From assembly GCA_036387335.1 (NCBI GenBank), contig DASVTZ010000214.1, positions 16,043-80,042 on the forward strand: 64,000 bases of DNA, given 5' to 3'. The notes beneath the pieces are model-generated. The model was given only the letters and a program-made list of their open reading frames with translations. It was not told the DNA's origin and ran no database searches. Within the stretch, counting starts at the first letter, position 1, and each line of letters opens with the position of its first letter. Positions 34,801 through 44,044 of the stretch are shown here, in pieces. The DNA comes from Longimicrobium sp. (GTDB lineage: Bacteria > Gemmatimonadota > Gemmatimonadetes > Longimicrobiales > Longimicrobiaceae). Position numbers and translations under genes: made by a program.

Positions 34801-35180
34801 GATGCGGCGGGGACGGGGTCCGTCGGAGAGTCCGGGCGAGGTGCCTGGGGGGAAGAGTCTATACGGTGCGCTTTTACGGCGCTCAGCGCAAGGGGAACGT
34901 TAAGGGAGTTTGAGCAGGCGAGTGAACTCGCAGCAACAACAGCACAAAGTCCGCCTTCGCGGACTCGCGGGCGAGATCTCGACGCGTCCCGCGTTCCTCC
35001 AGCCGGCTTCAGCCGGCTTCGCGTCGTTCCAGCCGGGGGATTCATCCCCCGGCGCTGGGCGCCGATGCTCGCTGCGGCGCACCAACCCCGCCGCCCCAAC
35101 CTGCGAAGGCAGGTTTCCCGCGGTTGTTGCAGCGGTTTCAACCGCCGGCCCCCATCCGGCCCACCTAACCTGACCACCCC
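34801..35180. repeat. intergenic region filled by dispersed palindromic repeat, copy 2
   Basis: From 34917 to about 35170 the blocks GCGAGTGAACTCGC, ACAACAGCACAAAGTCCGCC, TTCGCGGACTCGC, CCAGCCGGCTTCAGCC, CCGGGGGATTCATCCCCCGG and CTGCGAAGGCAGG plus GTTTCAACCGCC occur in the same order as in the copy at 31374-31528, with one extra module. 34801-34916 shows nothing recognisable apart from the presumed M23 promoter. Confidence 0.8.
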
Positions 35181-35927
35181 TCACGGCAAACCCCACCCCC
35201 TGCGCAACCGCCGGTACTCGGCCTCCGGAAGCTGCACCAGCACCGGCCGCTTCCGCGGATCCAGCCAGCGGAGGATGCGGCGGACGTCCTCTTCTGCGAA
35301 GGCGGTGCAGCCGACGGTGGGGGCGCCGGGGCGCGAGCGGATGTGGATGAAGATGCACGAGCCCCGCCCCGCCACCGCCGGCCCCGTGTTGTGATCCACC
35401 CACACGCCCCAGCGGTACAGCCCGTCCGTACGCCGCATCTCCTCGTGGCTCGTCCAGTCCGGCGTGACGGTGTCGCGGTCCACGCGCTGGTTGTAGAAGC
35501 GGGAGGCGGAGTCGTCCACGCACTCGATGCTCGGGTCGCTGGCGTGGTAGGGGAGGCGGACCCAGCGCGCCGAATCCGCCGGGGCGTACCCGAAGGCGGA
35601 GCTCAGCCGGAATACCCCCGCCGGCGCTTTCCCATCCCCCTCGCGCTTCACGGGCCCGGCGCCCTGGTCCGCAGGGGCGTGCAGCCCCGTGCCCCATCCC
35701 AGCCCCGCGCGTCCAACCGACGCGCTCATCGCCGCCCCCACCTGCGCCCATGGCGAGGTCGGAGTGCGCCGCGCGAAGAGCCGCACGCGTGCCGTCGTCG
35801 CATCCCACCCTTCGGTCGTGGAGACGACCGCCTGCAGCGGCGGCTCGGAGCCCTGCGCGTGCACTGTGGCCGCGGGGAGCGCCGCGGCGGCGAGCACGGC
35901 GGCGAGGCGGATGCGGATCGAGAGCAT
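35181..35927 (-). CDS. secreted L,D-transpeptidase (YkuD-like) domain protein
   Basis: 248 aa with a signal peptide cleaved near AAALPAATVHAQG. The YkuD/ErfK signature region is SCIFIHIRSRPGAPTVGCTAFAEEDVRRIL: the His and the active-site Cys are in place, with TVGC instead of the usual SxGC. Upstream KREGDGKAPAGVFRLSSAFGYAP matches the family's GDgkTPeGvF motif. It probably cross-links peptidoglycan or attaches proteins in the periplasm, or is a related enzyme with altered specificity. Confidence 0.85.
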   Translation of the reverse strand: MLSIRIRLAAVLAAAALPAATVHAQGSEPPLQAVVSTTEGWDATTARVRLFARRTPTSPWAQVGAAMSASVGRAGLGWGTGLHAPADQGAGPVKREGDGKAPAGVFRLSSAFGYAPADSARWVRLPYHASDPSIECVDDSASRFYNQRVDRDTVTPDWTSHEEMRRTDGLYRWGVWVDHNTGPAVAGRGSCIFIHIRSRPGAPTVGCTAFAEEDVRRILRWLDPRKRPVLVQLPEAEYRRLRRGWGLP

Positions 35928-36084
35928 ACGGTGCCTGTGGTTCAGGGGAGCGGGGGACGCTGGATGTTACCCCGGCCGAGCCTGCGCGGGCAACCCGGGA
36001 GAGTACGCCATCTGTTTGCAAAACCGCACACCGTGGCTATCTTCCCGACATTCTTCCGCAGCCAACCGCCGCCCCAGTGCCTTC

Positions 36085-36807
36085 ATGACTATCCGCCTTC
36101 CCCGCCCCGCCGTCCTGGCCGCCGCCCTCCTCGCGCTCACCTCCGCCGCCGCCAGCGCACAGGCGCCCATCGCCACCCGCGTGCCCGGGCAGCGCTGCGA
36201 GACCGTGCCGGACAGCGTGCGCGGCCCCACGCCCGGGCAGCTCAACGAAAGCCGGCAGCTCCGCGCGCAGCTGGTGGAGATCGGGCGGCGCAACGGCGTC
36301 ACCGAGCCGCAGGGGCTGCTCCTGGTGGACGTGGACAGCACGCGCAAAGGAGTGCTCCTCTTCATGCACTCCAACTACCCGGAGCCGGGGGTGGCGCAGG
36401 TCACCGCGGCGGTCGACAAGTACATGGAGTCGCTCCCGCGCGGGCGCGGGTACCAGGCGCTGATCCGCGTCGATGGCGAGTACCCCGCGATCCTTCCCGG
36501 GCGCCAGCACTGCCGCCCGGTGCTGCTGAACGAGCAGGATCGCATCGACATGATCGGGCAGGCGGTGCTGAACCACCCCGAGCGCGGCAAGCTCCCGGCG
36601 CCGGTCACGCGCCAGGCGGTGGTCCTCCTCGTCGCGAACCGCGAGGGCGGCGTGTCGCTGGCGGTGGTCGCGCGCTCCTCGGGCGACGAGTACCTGGATC
36701 GCGCGGCCGAGGAGATCGGGCGCAGGCTGCAGTTCGCGCCGGCGACGCTGGACGGCGTTCCCTTCGATGCGCGCTTCCGCTTCCCGGTGGGCTTCCATAT
36801 CCAGTAG
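36085..36807 (+). CDS. secreted protein with TonB C-terminal-like domain
   Basis: 240 aa from the ATG at 36085, followed by a classical signal peptide (LAAALLALTSAAASAQA). The last ~90 residues read like a TonB_C/energy-transducer domain (VLLVANREGGVSLAVVARSSGDEYLDRAAEEIGRRLQFAPATLDGVPFDARFRFPVGFHI). There is no N-terminal membrane anchor, so it is unlikely to be a real energy transducer; such stand-alone domains are frequent in this type of genome. Confidence 0.75.
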   Translation: MTIRLPRPAVLAAALLALTSAAASAQAPIATRVPGQRCETVPDSVRGPTPGQLNESRQLRAQLVEIGRRNGVTEPQGLLLVDVDSTRKGVLLFMHSNYPEPGVAQVTAAVDKYMESLPRGRGYQALIRVDGEYPAILPGRQHCRPVLLNEQDRIDMIGQAVLNHPERGKLPAPVTRQAVVLLVANREGGVSLAVVARSSGDEYLDRAAEEIGRRLQFAPATLDGVPFDARFRFPVGFHIQ

Positions 36808-36879
36808 CGCGCTGGCGCGGGTCCGGCCGGGGGAGTAGCTTTCCGCGCTTCCCGCACACCGCACCCGCTCGTACGCACG

Positions 36880-37506
36880 ATGGAACTGCTGCCGCTGCTG
36901 ACCGCCGTAAGCCTGGGCTTCCTGCACGCGCTGGAGCCCGACCACATGGCCGCGGTCACCACCTTCGTCTCCCGCCGCCCGCGACCGCGCGAGGCGGTGG
37001 GCTTCGGGCTGCGCTGGGGTCTGGGCCACTCCGCGGCGATCCTGGTGGCGGGCTCCGCGCTGATCGCGCTGGGCATCCGCGTGCCGCAGGGCGTGGTCAA
37101 TGGCCTCGAGTTCGGCGTTGGGACGATGCTCCTCGCGCTCGGCGTCTGGCTCCTGTGGAGCGTCGCCCACGGCGAGGCGCACGCGCTGGCCGAGGGCGAA
37201 GACGATCCGCATCCGCACCGCCACGGAAGCCTGTGGGTGGGGATGGCGCACGGCCTGGCAGGCACCGCACCGCTCGTGGCGCTGATCACCGTCACCGTCA
37301 GCAGCTCGCCCTGGGTGGCGGGGATGCACCTCTTCTTCTTCGGCGTGGGGACCACGGCGGGGATGGGGCTGTACGCCGCGGTGGCCGGCGCCGTCTTCCA
37401 TCGCGCGCGCCACCGCATCCCCGCACTGGGCGGCACGCTGCGCACCCTCACCGCGCTCGGAAGCGCCGTGCTGGGAATTTTCTGGATGGCCAACGCGATC
37501 GGATGA
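36880..37506 (+). CDS. NicO/HoxN-type nickel-cobalt (or UreH-like) transporter
   Basis: 208 aa with five to six predicted membrane helices. The defining H-x4-DH motif is in TM1 (LHALEPDHMAAVTTF), and a second conserved segment is GLRWGLGHSAAILVAGSAL. A His-rich cytosolic or periplasmic loop (EDDPHPHRHGS) could capture metal. Related proteins move Ni2+ or Co2+; the UreH-like subgroup is possible. No urease or hydrogenase gene lies nearby. Confidence 0.82.
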   Translation: MELLPLLTAVSLGFLHALEPDHMAAVTTFVSRRPRPREAVGFGLRWGLGHSAAILVAGSALIALGIRVPQGVVNGLEFGVGTMLLALGVWLLWSVAHGEAHALAEGEDDPHPHRHGSLWVGMAHGLAGTAPLVALITVTVSSSPWVAGMHLFFFGVGTTAGMGLYAAVAGAVFHRARHRIPALGGTLRTLTALGSAVLGIFWMANAIG

Positions 37507-37560
37507 GGAACAGGGGACGTTGATCCCTGATCCCTAAATCCTATTCCCTACTTGGAGCAC

Positions 37561-37830
37561 ATGATGACGGACGGCAGCGAAGCGGCGAACAACGAGGCGG
37601 CGGTCACGATCCTGGCCCGGCACAACGGGCCGTTCGTGGTGGAAGGTCCCTTTCGCTTGATCGATGCGGATGGCAACGAGTTCCCGGTGGTGGCGGGCAA
37701 AAAGGTATCGCTCTGCCGCTGCGGCGCCTCCACACGCAAGCCGTTCTGCGACGGCACGCACAGCAATATCGGCTTCGACGCCGCGGAACGCGCCGTGCGC
37801 GAGCTGGAGGAAGGAAAGGAGCAGGGTTGA
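37561..37830 (+). CDS. CDGSH-type 2Fe-2S protein
   Basis: 89 aa; the ATG at 37561 has GGAG at the right distance. The single CDGSH motif is complete (CRCGASTRKPFCDGTH, three Cys and one His ligand to a 2Fe-2S cluster). The short N-terminal part resembles the partner strand of mitoNEET-like proteins. It is predicted to be a small redox or iron-sulfur transfer protein, co-directional with the rhodanese gene 48 bp downstream, which suggests a shared role in sulfur or persulfide chemistry. Confidence 0.92.
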   Translation: MMTDGSEAANNEAAVTILARHNGPFVVEGPFRLIDADGNEFPVVAGKKVSLCRCGASTRKPFCDGTHSNIGFDAAERAVRELEEGKEQG

Positions 37831-37878
37831 TGCGGCCCTGATCCGCATCTCCCGATTTGCCCGTACAACCGAGGAACC

Positions 37879-38751
37879 ATGCCCGACTCCACCCCGATCG
37901 ACCAACGCGGCTACGCGCACCCCGACGCGCTCGTCTCCACCGAGTGGGTGGCCGCGCACCTGGATGACCCCTCCGTGCGCCTCGTGGAGTCCGACGAGGA
38001 CGTGCTGCTCTACGAGGTCGGCCACATTCCGGGCGCCGTCAAGATCGACTGGCACACCGACCTCCAGCACCCGCTGAACCGCGACTACCTGGACGAGGAA
38101 AGCTTCGCCCGCCTGATGCGCGAGCGCGGCATCTCGCCGGAGACGACGGTGATCTTCTACGGCGACAAGAACAACTGGTGGGCCACCTACGCCCTCTGGG
38201 TCTTTCGCCTCTTCGGCCACGACCGCGTCAAGGTGATGGACGGCGGCCGCAAGAAGTGGGAGGACGAGGGCCGCCCCATGACCACCGACGCGCCGCCGTA
38301 TCCCCCGTCCGAGTACCCCCTGCCGAAGCGCGACGACGAGCGCATCCGCGCCTTTCGCGAGGACGTGCTCCAGCACATCGGGCAGCGCGGCCAGCTCGTG
38401 GACGTCCGCTCGCCCGAGGAGTTCAGCGGCGAGAAGCTGCACATGCCGGACTACCCGCAGGAAGGAGCCATGCGCGGCGGCCACATTCCGGGCGCGAAGA
38501 GCATGCCCTGGGCGCGCGCCGTGAACCCCGACACGGGCGAGTTCCGCTCCGCCGGCGAGCTGCGCGCGCTCTACCAGGAGCAGCTCGGCCTCGACCCCGC
38601 CCAGCCGACCATCGCGTACTGCCGCATCGGCGAGCGCTCGTCGCACACCTGGTTCGCCCTCACGTACCTGCTCGGCTTCCCCAACGTCCGCAACTACGAC
38701 GGCTCGTGGACGGAGTGGGGCAACTCGGTGCGCCTTCCCATCGAGAAGTAA
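37879..38751 (+). CDS. thiosulfate/3-mercaptopyruvate sulfurtransferase (two rhodanese domains)
   Basis: 290 aa with a GAGGAA ribosome-binding site. Two rhodanese domains: an inactive N-terminal one ([40 protein letters not shown]) and a C-terminal one with the active-site loop CRIGERS ([20 protein letters not shown]), typical of thiosulfate sulfurtransferases. Cytoplasmic, no signal peptide. Transfers sulfane sulfur to cyanide or thiols. Follows the CDGSH gene and ends in a hairpin terminator. Confidence 0.93.
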   Translation: MPDSTPIDQRGYAHPDALVSTEWVAAHLDDPSVRLVESDEDVLLYEVGHIPGAVKIDWHTDLQHPLNRDYLDEESFARLMRERGISPETTVIFYGDKNNWWATYALWVFRLFGHDRVKVMDGGRKKWEDEGRPMTTDAPPYPPSEYPLPKRDDERIRAFREDVLQHIGQRGQLVDVRSPEEFSGEKLHMPDYPQEGAMRGGHIPGAKSMPWARAVNPDTGEFRSAGELRALYQEQLGLDPAQPTIAYCRIGERSSHTWFALTYLLGFPNVRNYDGSWTEWGNSVRLPIEK

Positions 38752-38772
38752 GCGGCGGACACGAACTCTCGA

Positions 38773-38801
38773 AGGGCCGGTACGAGACATGTACCGGCCC
38801 T
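38773..38801 (+). terminator. hairpin terminator after sulfurtransferase gene
   Basis: AGGGCCGGTAC pairs perfectly with GTACCGGCCCT across a 7-nt loop, 22 bp after the stop, followed by TGGATTGTTTC. Confidence 0.75.
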
Positions 38802-38949
38802 GGATTGTTTCATCGCGTCGTCCAGAATGAGCCTTTCTCTTGACACAATCCCCGGGGGATGAAATCATTCCTGACGTACCGCTTGATCCCTACCCGCCTG
38901 ACCTGCTCTCCAGAAAACCTCCTTGTGTCGCATAAGCGACCCACACCGC

Positions 38950-38985
38950 TTTTCGGCGGCGTGGCGCTTTTTTTCTGGTGCGCTC
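38950..38985 (+). terminator. second intrinsic terminator-like hairpin with T7 run
   Basis: CCACACCGC and GGCGGCGTGG form an imperfect stem followed by CGCTTTTTTTCTGG, the best T-run of the window on this strand. It precedes the DUF4344 gene by about 50 bp and may be an attenuator in its leader or a second stop for upstream transcription. Confidence 0.5.
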
Positions 38986-39032
38986 CCGCTCGCAACTCGT
39001 TCTATCCCACGCCTTCGCAGAGTCAAACGCCC

Positions 39033-40214
39033 ATGAACGCACGCAGTCGTACGAGCATCCTGATCTTCTTAACCGCCGTGCTTGCTGGAGCGGCACCGTC
39101 CTCTGCCGTAGGCCAGCGGGGCTTCACCGTAGCCATCCGCCCGCCGGTCCAGAATCCCCAGAAACACACACGTTACCAGCAGTGGCTGCAGCAGAGCCAA
39201 ATGCTTCAGCAACTCGCACGGAGCGTCAATCAAGGCTTCAACATTCCGCAGCAGGCTTATATCACGGGCGCAGAGTGCGGACAGGAGAACGCCTTCTGGC
39301 AACCCGAACAGCGCGTTGTCGTGATCTGCTATGAAATGATCGACGCGATATTCAAGGAATTCCAAAACGACGGGCTCACGCCGGAGCAGTTCGGGACTGC
39401 AGTCGCGTCTAGCACGATCTTCATCGTCATGCACGAGGTCGGGCATGCGCTGGTCGATCTGCTAGACTTGCCGGTGACGGGCAGAGAGGAGGATGTGGTC
39501 GACCAGTTCGCCACCATCGCGCTGGCGCAGGACAGCCCTGAGCTCGCGCTCTGGGCAGCCGTGTTCTGGCGTACGAAGAACGATCTCGGAGACATAGGCG
39601 TATTTCGAGCCGACCCGACACCGTTCGACGATGAGCACAGCTTCGATATGCAGCGCTTCTACAACGTGCTCTGCTGGACTTACGGCAAGGACCCGCAGAA
39701 CCGTGGTCAGATCCTTTCAGAGCTACCGCAGGGACGTGCCGCACGTTGCCCCGGCGAGTACCAGCGGATGGCCAGCTCGTGGGACCGCATCCTGGCTCCT
39801 CATCAACGTGGCGCCACCACCCTTCCGCCTCCTCCCCGTGCGCCGAGGGTCGCGAACGTGGGTGGCACATGGGACATCGTGGAGCAGATCGGATCGCTCA
39901 CGTCGGATTTCTACTGCGAAAGCCGCATCCAGATGAACGTCCAGCAGTTGACGCAGGTGTTCACCGCGCCATACCGACAGACTGGGCGGTGCACCATCAA
40001 CGGACAGCAGATCGATAATCCGGGAAACGGCGAAATCGAGCGTGGCACTGTGGACGCCAACGGAATGCGCTTCCAGATGGAGACCTGCAATTACGCAGGG
40101 GTTCTCCAGGCCGGGAGCCCTAATGTAATCGTCGGGAATCTTGCCTGCGCAGTCAATCAGGAAGACGGCACGACACGGACTGTGAATGGAGTCTGGCGCG
40201 CAACTAGACGATAA
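39033..40214 (+). CDS. secreted DUF4344-type metallopeptidase
   Basis: 393 aa from the ATG at 39033 with signal peptide ending near SSAVGQ. Zinc-metallopeptidase signature HEVGH with a downstream acidic ligand (IFIVMHEVGHALVDLLDLPVTGREEDVVDQFATIAL) is the hallmark of DUF4344. The C-terminal ~130 residues (VGGTWDIVEQIGSLTSDFYCESRIQMNVQQL) are a lipocalin-like beta domain. GC is clearly lower than in neighbouring genes and codon use is less biased, a hint of recent acquisition. Followed by a hairpin terminator. Confidence 0.82.
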   Translation: MNARSRTSILIFLTAVLAGAAPSSAVGQRGFTVAIRPPVQNPQKHTRYQQWLQQSQMLQQLARSVNQGFNIPQQAYITGAECGQENAFWQPEQRVVVICYEMIDAIFKEFQNDGLTPEQFGTAVASSTIFIVMHEVGHALVDLLDLPVTGREEDVVDQFATIALAQDSPELALWAAVFWRTKNDLGDIGVFRADPTPFDDEHSFDMQRFYNVLCWTYGKDPQNRGQILSELPQGRAARCPGEYQRMASSWDRILAPHQRGATTLPPPPRAPRVANVGGTWDIVEQIGSLTSDFYCESRIQMNVQQLTQVFTAPYRQTGRCTINGQQIDNPGNGEIERGTVDANGMRFQMETCNYAGVLQAGSPNVIVGNLACAVNQEDGTTRTVNGVWRATRR

Positions 40215-40249
40215 TCTGGTACGCCCGCCACACATGCGGGATGAACAAC

Positions 40250-40288
40250 GAAGAGGCACGGTGGGGATGGCGCTCCCCGTGCCTCTTC
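40250..40288 (+). terminator. hairpin terminator
   Basis: GAAGAGGCACGG pairs with CCGTGCCTCTTC over a 15-nt loop, 36 bp after the DUF4344 gene stop. Confidence 0.7.
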
Positions 40289-40309
40289 ATGAACGGCTAA
40301 CGGAGCCAC

Positions 40310-40400
40310 CGAGAGACCCCAAAGGTTTTCTCTGTGGCTTTCCGTTTGTTCTGTGTTCTTTGTGTGAGGCCGTTTTGCTTGAGCTTGGACGATACGGAAG
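40310..40400. repeat. partial copy of TCTCTGTG-type dispersed repeat
   Basis: Short half-copy (AAGGTTTTCTCTGTGGCTTT, then TGTGTTCTTTGTGTGAGGCC) of the family also found at 21299, 41893, 56233 and 61430. Confidence 0.6.
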
Positions 40401-40449
40401 CTACCGTGCGACGATCGCCGATTGCGGTTTCCTATATCCGGGCTCCCCC

Positions 40450-41883
40450 ATGCGCCGCACGACGCTCTTCGCCCTGCTCGCCTGCGCGGTTGGATGGCAC
40501 CCGCTCAGCGCCCAGCTCGCGCTCACGCACGCGAACGTGGTGGACGTGGAGCGCGGGGTGGTGCTCGCGGACCGCACGGTGCTGATCTCGGGGAACCGCA
40601 TCGTGGCGGTAGGCACCGGCGTGCGCGTGCCGGGCGGCGCGCGGGTGCGGGACGCGCGGGGGAAGTACGTGATCCCGGGATTGTGGGACATGCACGTGCA
40701 CACCTCGCGCGAGGGGCGGGCGCGCCACTTCTGGCCGCTCTTCCTGGCGAACGGCGTCACGGGCGTGCGCGAGATGGGGAGCTACCTCGACACGCTCCAG
40801 TACTGGCGTGCGGAGGCTCGGCGGCCGGGGAGCGGAGCGCCGCGCATCATCTGGTCCAGCCCCATGCTCGACGGCGTGCCGACCTCGTGGGTGCACGGCT
40901 ACGGCGTTCCCGATGCGGCGCGGGCGCGCGTCGTCGTGGACACGATGCAGCGGCTCGGCTTCGACTTCCTCAAGGTCTACGACCGCCTCACGCGCGACGC
41001 GTACTTCGCCATCGCGGCGCAGGCGAAGCGGCGCGGGATCCCCTTCGCCGGGCACGTGCCGCGCGCGGTCACCGCCATCGAAGCGAGCGATGCGGGGCAG
41101 CGCAGCATCGAGCACGTGCTCGACGCACTGCACCTCGCCTGCACGCCGCGCGGCACCGAGTTGCTGACGGATTTCACCAGGGCGCGCGAGTCGCTCGGGC
41201 CCGCCGCGGACTCCACCCGGGCGGCGCTCCGGCGGCTTCAGTCCGCTGTCGTTCAGGGGCCGGTGGAGGACGCGTGCCGGCCCCTCTTCGCGCGGATGGT
41301 GGCGAACGGCACCTGGATGACGCCCACGCTCACCGTGACGCACGGCCAGGTGCCGCCCGAAGCGCTCATCGCCGACCCCCGCCTGCGCTTCGTGCCCCCC
41401 GCCCTGGCCGCGCGCTGGCGCAGCTCCGCCACCTCCGCCAACCCGGAGGAGGTCCGCCTGGAGCGCCGCCTGGAGGCGAACGCGTGGAGGCTGGTGGGCC
41501 TGGCGCATCGCGCGGGAGTGGGCATCCTCGCCGGCACGGACGCGAGCGATGAGGCGTACGTCTTCGCCGGGTCGGGGGTGCACGACGAGCTCGCCCTCTT
41601 GGTCGGCGCCGGGCTCTCGCCGCTGGATGCGCTCCGGACCGCCACCCTGAACCCCGCCCGCTACCTCGGCGCCCTGGACTCGCTCGGCACCGTCGCGCCC
41701 GGCAGGCTGGCCGACCTCGTCATCCTGGACGCCAACCCGCTGGCCGACATCCGCAACACCACGCGCATACACGCCGTCGTCGCGAACGGCCGCCTGATCG
41801 CCGCAGCCGAGCGCGCCCGCCTCCTCGCCCGCGCCGCCGCCGAAGCCGCCCGCGCCGGCACCGCCCCGCCCGCGCGCCGCTGA
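40450..41883 (+). CDS. secreted amidohydrolase
   Basis: 477 aa from the ATG at 40450. Signal peptide to about residue 22 (GWHPLSAQ). Metal-dependent amidohydrolase (TIM-barrel) motifs are all present: HxH in WDMHVHTS, the carboxylated-lysine position FLKVYD, His in FAGHVPRAV and RSIEHVLD, and the catalytic Asp in LAGTDASDE. The C-terminal composite beta domain follows (PGRLADLVILDANPLADIRNTTRI). Similar to periplasmic imidazolonepropionase/prolidase-like hydrolases found in many copies in such genomes. Substrate not predictable. Confidence 0.92.
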   Translation: MRRTTLFALLACAVGWHPLSAQLALTHANVVDVERGVVLADRTVLISGNRIVAVGTGVRVPGGARVRDARGKYVIPGLWDMHVHTSREGRARHFWPLFLANGVTGVREMGSYLDTLQYWRAEARRPGSGAPRIIWSSPMLDGVPTSWVHGYGVPDAARARVVVDTMQRLGFDFLKVYDRLTRDAYFAIAAQAKRRGIPFAGHVPRAVTAIEASDAGQRSIEHVLDALHLACTPRGTELLTDFTRARESLGPAADSTRAALRRLQSAVVQGPVEDACRPLFARMVANGTWMTPTLTVTHGQVPPEALIADPRLRFVPPALAARWRSSATSANPEEVRLERRLEANAWRLVGLAHRAGVGILAGTDASDEAYVFAGSGVHDELALLVGAGLSPLDALRTATLNPARYLGALDSLGTVAPGRLADLVILDANPLADIRNTTRIHAVVANGRLIAAAERARLLARAAAEAARAGTAPPARR

Positions 41884-41892
41884 CCCGCTTAT

Positions 41893-42060
41893 CTCACGCA
41901 GAGGCGCAGAGACGCAGGGGGAGAACAACAGAGAAAAGCCTCACACAGAGAACACAGAAGGAACTGAAAGCCACAGAGAAAATCTTTTGCGGTTCTCTCT
42001 GTGTTTCTGTGTCTCTGTGTGAGCCATGCAGTTGCGGTTCTCTCCCGCGTCTCTGCGCGA
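41893..42060. repeat. dispersed inverted repeat (CACAGAG/TCTCTGTG family)
   Basis: Left arm CTCACGCAGAGGCGCAGAGA, right arm CTCTGTGTGAGCCATGCAG and TCTCTGCGCGA. The two arms face each other across ~80 bp. It shares TGTGAGCCATGCAGTTGC with the copy at 21458. Confidence 0.75.
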
Positions 42061-42066
42061 ACGGTA

Positions 42067-42744
42067 TCACCTGCCGCGCACGCGCTCCAGCAGCCACCCG
42101 CGGCGACGGCGGCTGACGGGGATCACGATGCCGCTGACCAGGGTAACGTCCGCGGCGCCGATGCGGCGGATGCGGTCCAGGTGCACCAGCGCGCCGCGGT
42201 GCACGCGCACCAGGCGGGTTCCCGCCAGGCGCGCCTCGATGGAGGCGAGCGCCTCGCGCAGCAGGTAGCTGCGTCCGTGCGCGTGGATGCGCGCGTAGTA
42301 GTCGTCCGCCTCGATCCACTCCACTTCGTCCACGCGGATCACTACCTGCCCCCGCGCGCCGGGAACCAGGAAGTGGTCCGCCGCGGGGAGGCGGCGGCGG
42401 GCGCGGCGAAGCGCTTCCTCGAACCGCTCCTCGCGCACCGGCTTCACCAGGTAATCCACCGCCTCTACGTCGAAGGCCTCCAGCGCGAACTCGCCGTACG
42501 CGGTCAGAAAGACGACGGCGGGCGGCGCGTCCGCGCCCAGTGCGCGCATCACCGCGAAGCCGTCCAGCTCCGGCATCTGGACGTCCAGGAAGAGGAGATC
42601 CGGACGGAGCGCGCGGATGGCCTCCAGCGCGGAGCGTCCGTCGCCGCACTCGCCCACGATCTCCACGTCCGTGTGCGGCGCCAGGAGCTGGTGGAGGCCG
42701 CGGCGCGCCAGCGGCTCGTCGTCCACCACCAGGGCGCGGATCAC
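42067..42744 (-). CDS. LytTR-family response regulator
   Basis: 225 aa from the GTG at 42744, which overlaps the stop of the kinase gene (GTGA). Receiver domain residues are in place: acidic pair in VVDDEPLAR, phospho-acceptor Asp in LLFLDVQMPELDG, Thr in VVFLTAYGEF and Lys in VDYLVKPV. The C-terminal LytTR DNA-binding domain is complete (VEWIEADDYYARIHAHGRSYLLREALASIEARL ... LVRVHRGALVHLDRIRRI). Works with the LytS-type kinase encoded upstream. Confidence 0.95.
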   Translation of the reverse strand: MIRALVVDDEPLARRGLHQLLAPHTDVEIVGECGDGRSALEAIRALRPDLLFLDVQMPELDGFAVMRALGADAPPAVVFLTAYGEFALEAFDVEAVDYLVKPVREERFEEALRRARRRLPAADHFLVPGARGQVVIRVDEVEWIEADDYYARIHAHGRSYLLREALASIEARLAGTRLVRVHRGALVHLDRIRRIGAADVTLVSGIVIPVSRRRRGWLLERVRGR

Positions 42745-43829
42745 GGCGCCCGCCGCGGAAGGCGGAGGCGCGCCTCCGTGCCGCCGCCCAGCACGGGCGC
42801 CACCTCCAGCGACGCGGCGCCGCGATACAGCTCGCGCAGCCGCGCGGCCGTGTTCCCCAGCCCGATCCCCGGCTCCATCCGCCCGCCCGGGAGCCCCGCG
42901 CCGTCGTCGCGTACCGTCAGCTCGATCATCCCATCCTCCACCCGCGCCGCCAGATCGATGGTGCCGCCCGCGGCCAGCGGCGCGAGCCCGTGGCGCAGCG
43001 CGTTCTCCACCAGCGGCTGCAGCACGAAGGCGGGGACCGGCGTGTCCATCGCCTCCGGCGGGAGCCGCTCCACCACGCGCAACCGGTCGCCGAAGCGCAC
43101 CTTTTCGATCTCCAGGTAGCCGCGCACGAAGGAGAGCTCGCGCTCCAGCGTCACGAACTGCCCGGCGTCGTTCTCCAGCACTTCGCGCAGGAGCCCGCCC
43201 AGCAGGGTGAGCATGCGGGCCACCTGGCGCGACTCGCCGTCGCGCGCCAGCACCGTGATGGCGTTCAGCGTGTTGAAGAGGAAGTGGGGATGGAGCTGCA
43301 TGCGCAGGGCGCCCAGGCGGGCCTCCGCGAGCTGCGCGCTCAGCTGTCCCGCCTCGTCCCTGCGCCGCTGCGCCTCCGCGTGGTGCTCGTACGCGTGCGC
43401 CACGCCCAGGAGCCCGAAGTAGGTGAGCGTGGTGAGCGGAAGCGACGACACGTACCAGCGCCAGAACATCCCGCCGGGCGGGTAAGGCATGGGCGTGGGG
43501 CTGAACGCGCGCATGGCCGCGGTGGCGACCCCCGCGTACACCGCCGCCACCACCAGCGAGACGGCGAGGTGCAGCGGCAGCGTCGTGGCGAGCGAAGCGC
43601 GCCGCACGGGGAGCCGACGCGCCAGCGCGAAGGCGAGTGGCGTGGCGAACGCGTACACGAACCACGCGGGCGACTGCGTGGCCACCGCGCGCCACGCCGC
43701 GAACGGGCGCCCGGCCAGGCGCGAAAAGGTGTACGTCTCCAGCGCCGCCAGCAGCGCCGGCACCGCCCACACCGCCAGCACCAGCGGCCAGCGAAGGCGC
43801 ACCCGCGCGTGGTCCTCCGGCAGTGCCAT
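42741..43829 (-). CDS. LytS/YehU-type sensor histidine kinase
   Basis: 362 aa from the ATG at 43829. Four predicted membrane helices in the first ~150 residues, then a coiled region (EHHAEAQRRRDEAGQLSAQLAEARLGALRMQ) leading into the His_kinase domain with the phospho-acceptor motif LHPHFLFNTLN and the ATP-binding N-box LQPLVENALRHGLAPL and G-boxes (DDGAGLP, GIGLGNTAARL). The four-base overlap with the LytTR regulator marks a two-component pair. The sensed signal is unknown. Confidence 0.94.
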   Translation of the reverse strand: MALPEDHARVRLRWPLVLAVWAVPALLAALETYTFSRLAGRPFAAWRAVATQSPAWFVYAFATPLAFALARRLPVRRASLATTLPLHLAVSLVVAAVYAGVATAAMRAFSPTPMPYPPGGMFWRWYVSSLPLTTLTYFGLLGVAHAYEHHAEAQRRRDEAGQLSAQLAEARLGALRMQLHPHFLFNTLNAITVLARDGESRQVARMLTLLGGLLREVLENDAGQFVTLERELSFVRGYLEIEKVRFGDRLRVVERLPPEAMDTPVPAFVLQPLVENALRHGLAPLAAGGTIDLAARVEDGMIELTVRDDGAGLPGGRMEPGIGLGNTAARLRELYRGAASLEVAPVLGGGTEARLRLPRRAP

Positions 43830-44044
43830 GGAGCTCCTGAGTGCCGAGTGCCAGGTGGATTGGGACGGATGCACGTTACCCCGGCGCGCGGTCGCGAGGC
43901 AAGGCGCGACGGGCGGCCGCGCGGGCCGTTCGCTGCACGGGCGCGGCCGGTGGCTGCAACGACGTTGCGGGGCCCGGATGGGGCCGGTAGCGTGGGGCAC
44001 GGGAGCCGGTTCCCCGCCTGCCTCACGAACTCCGAAACCAGCCG

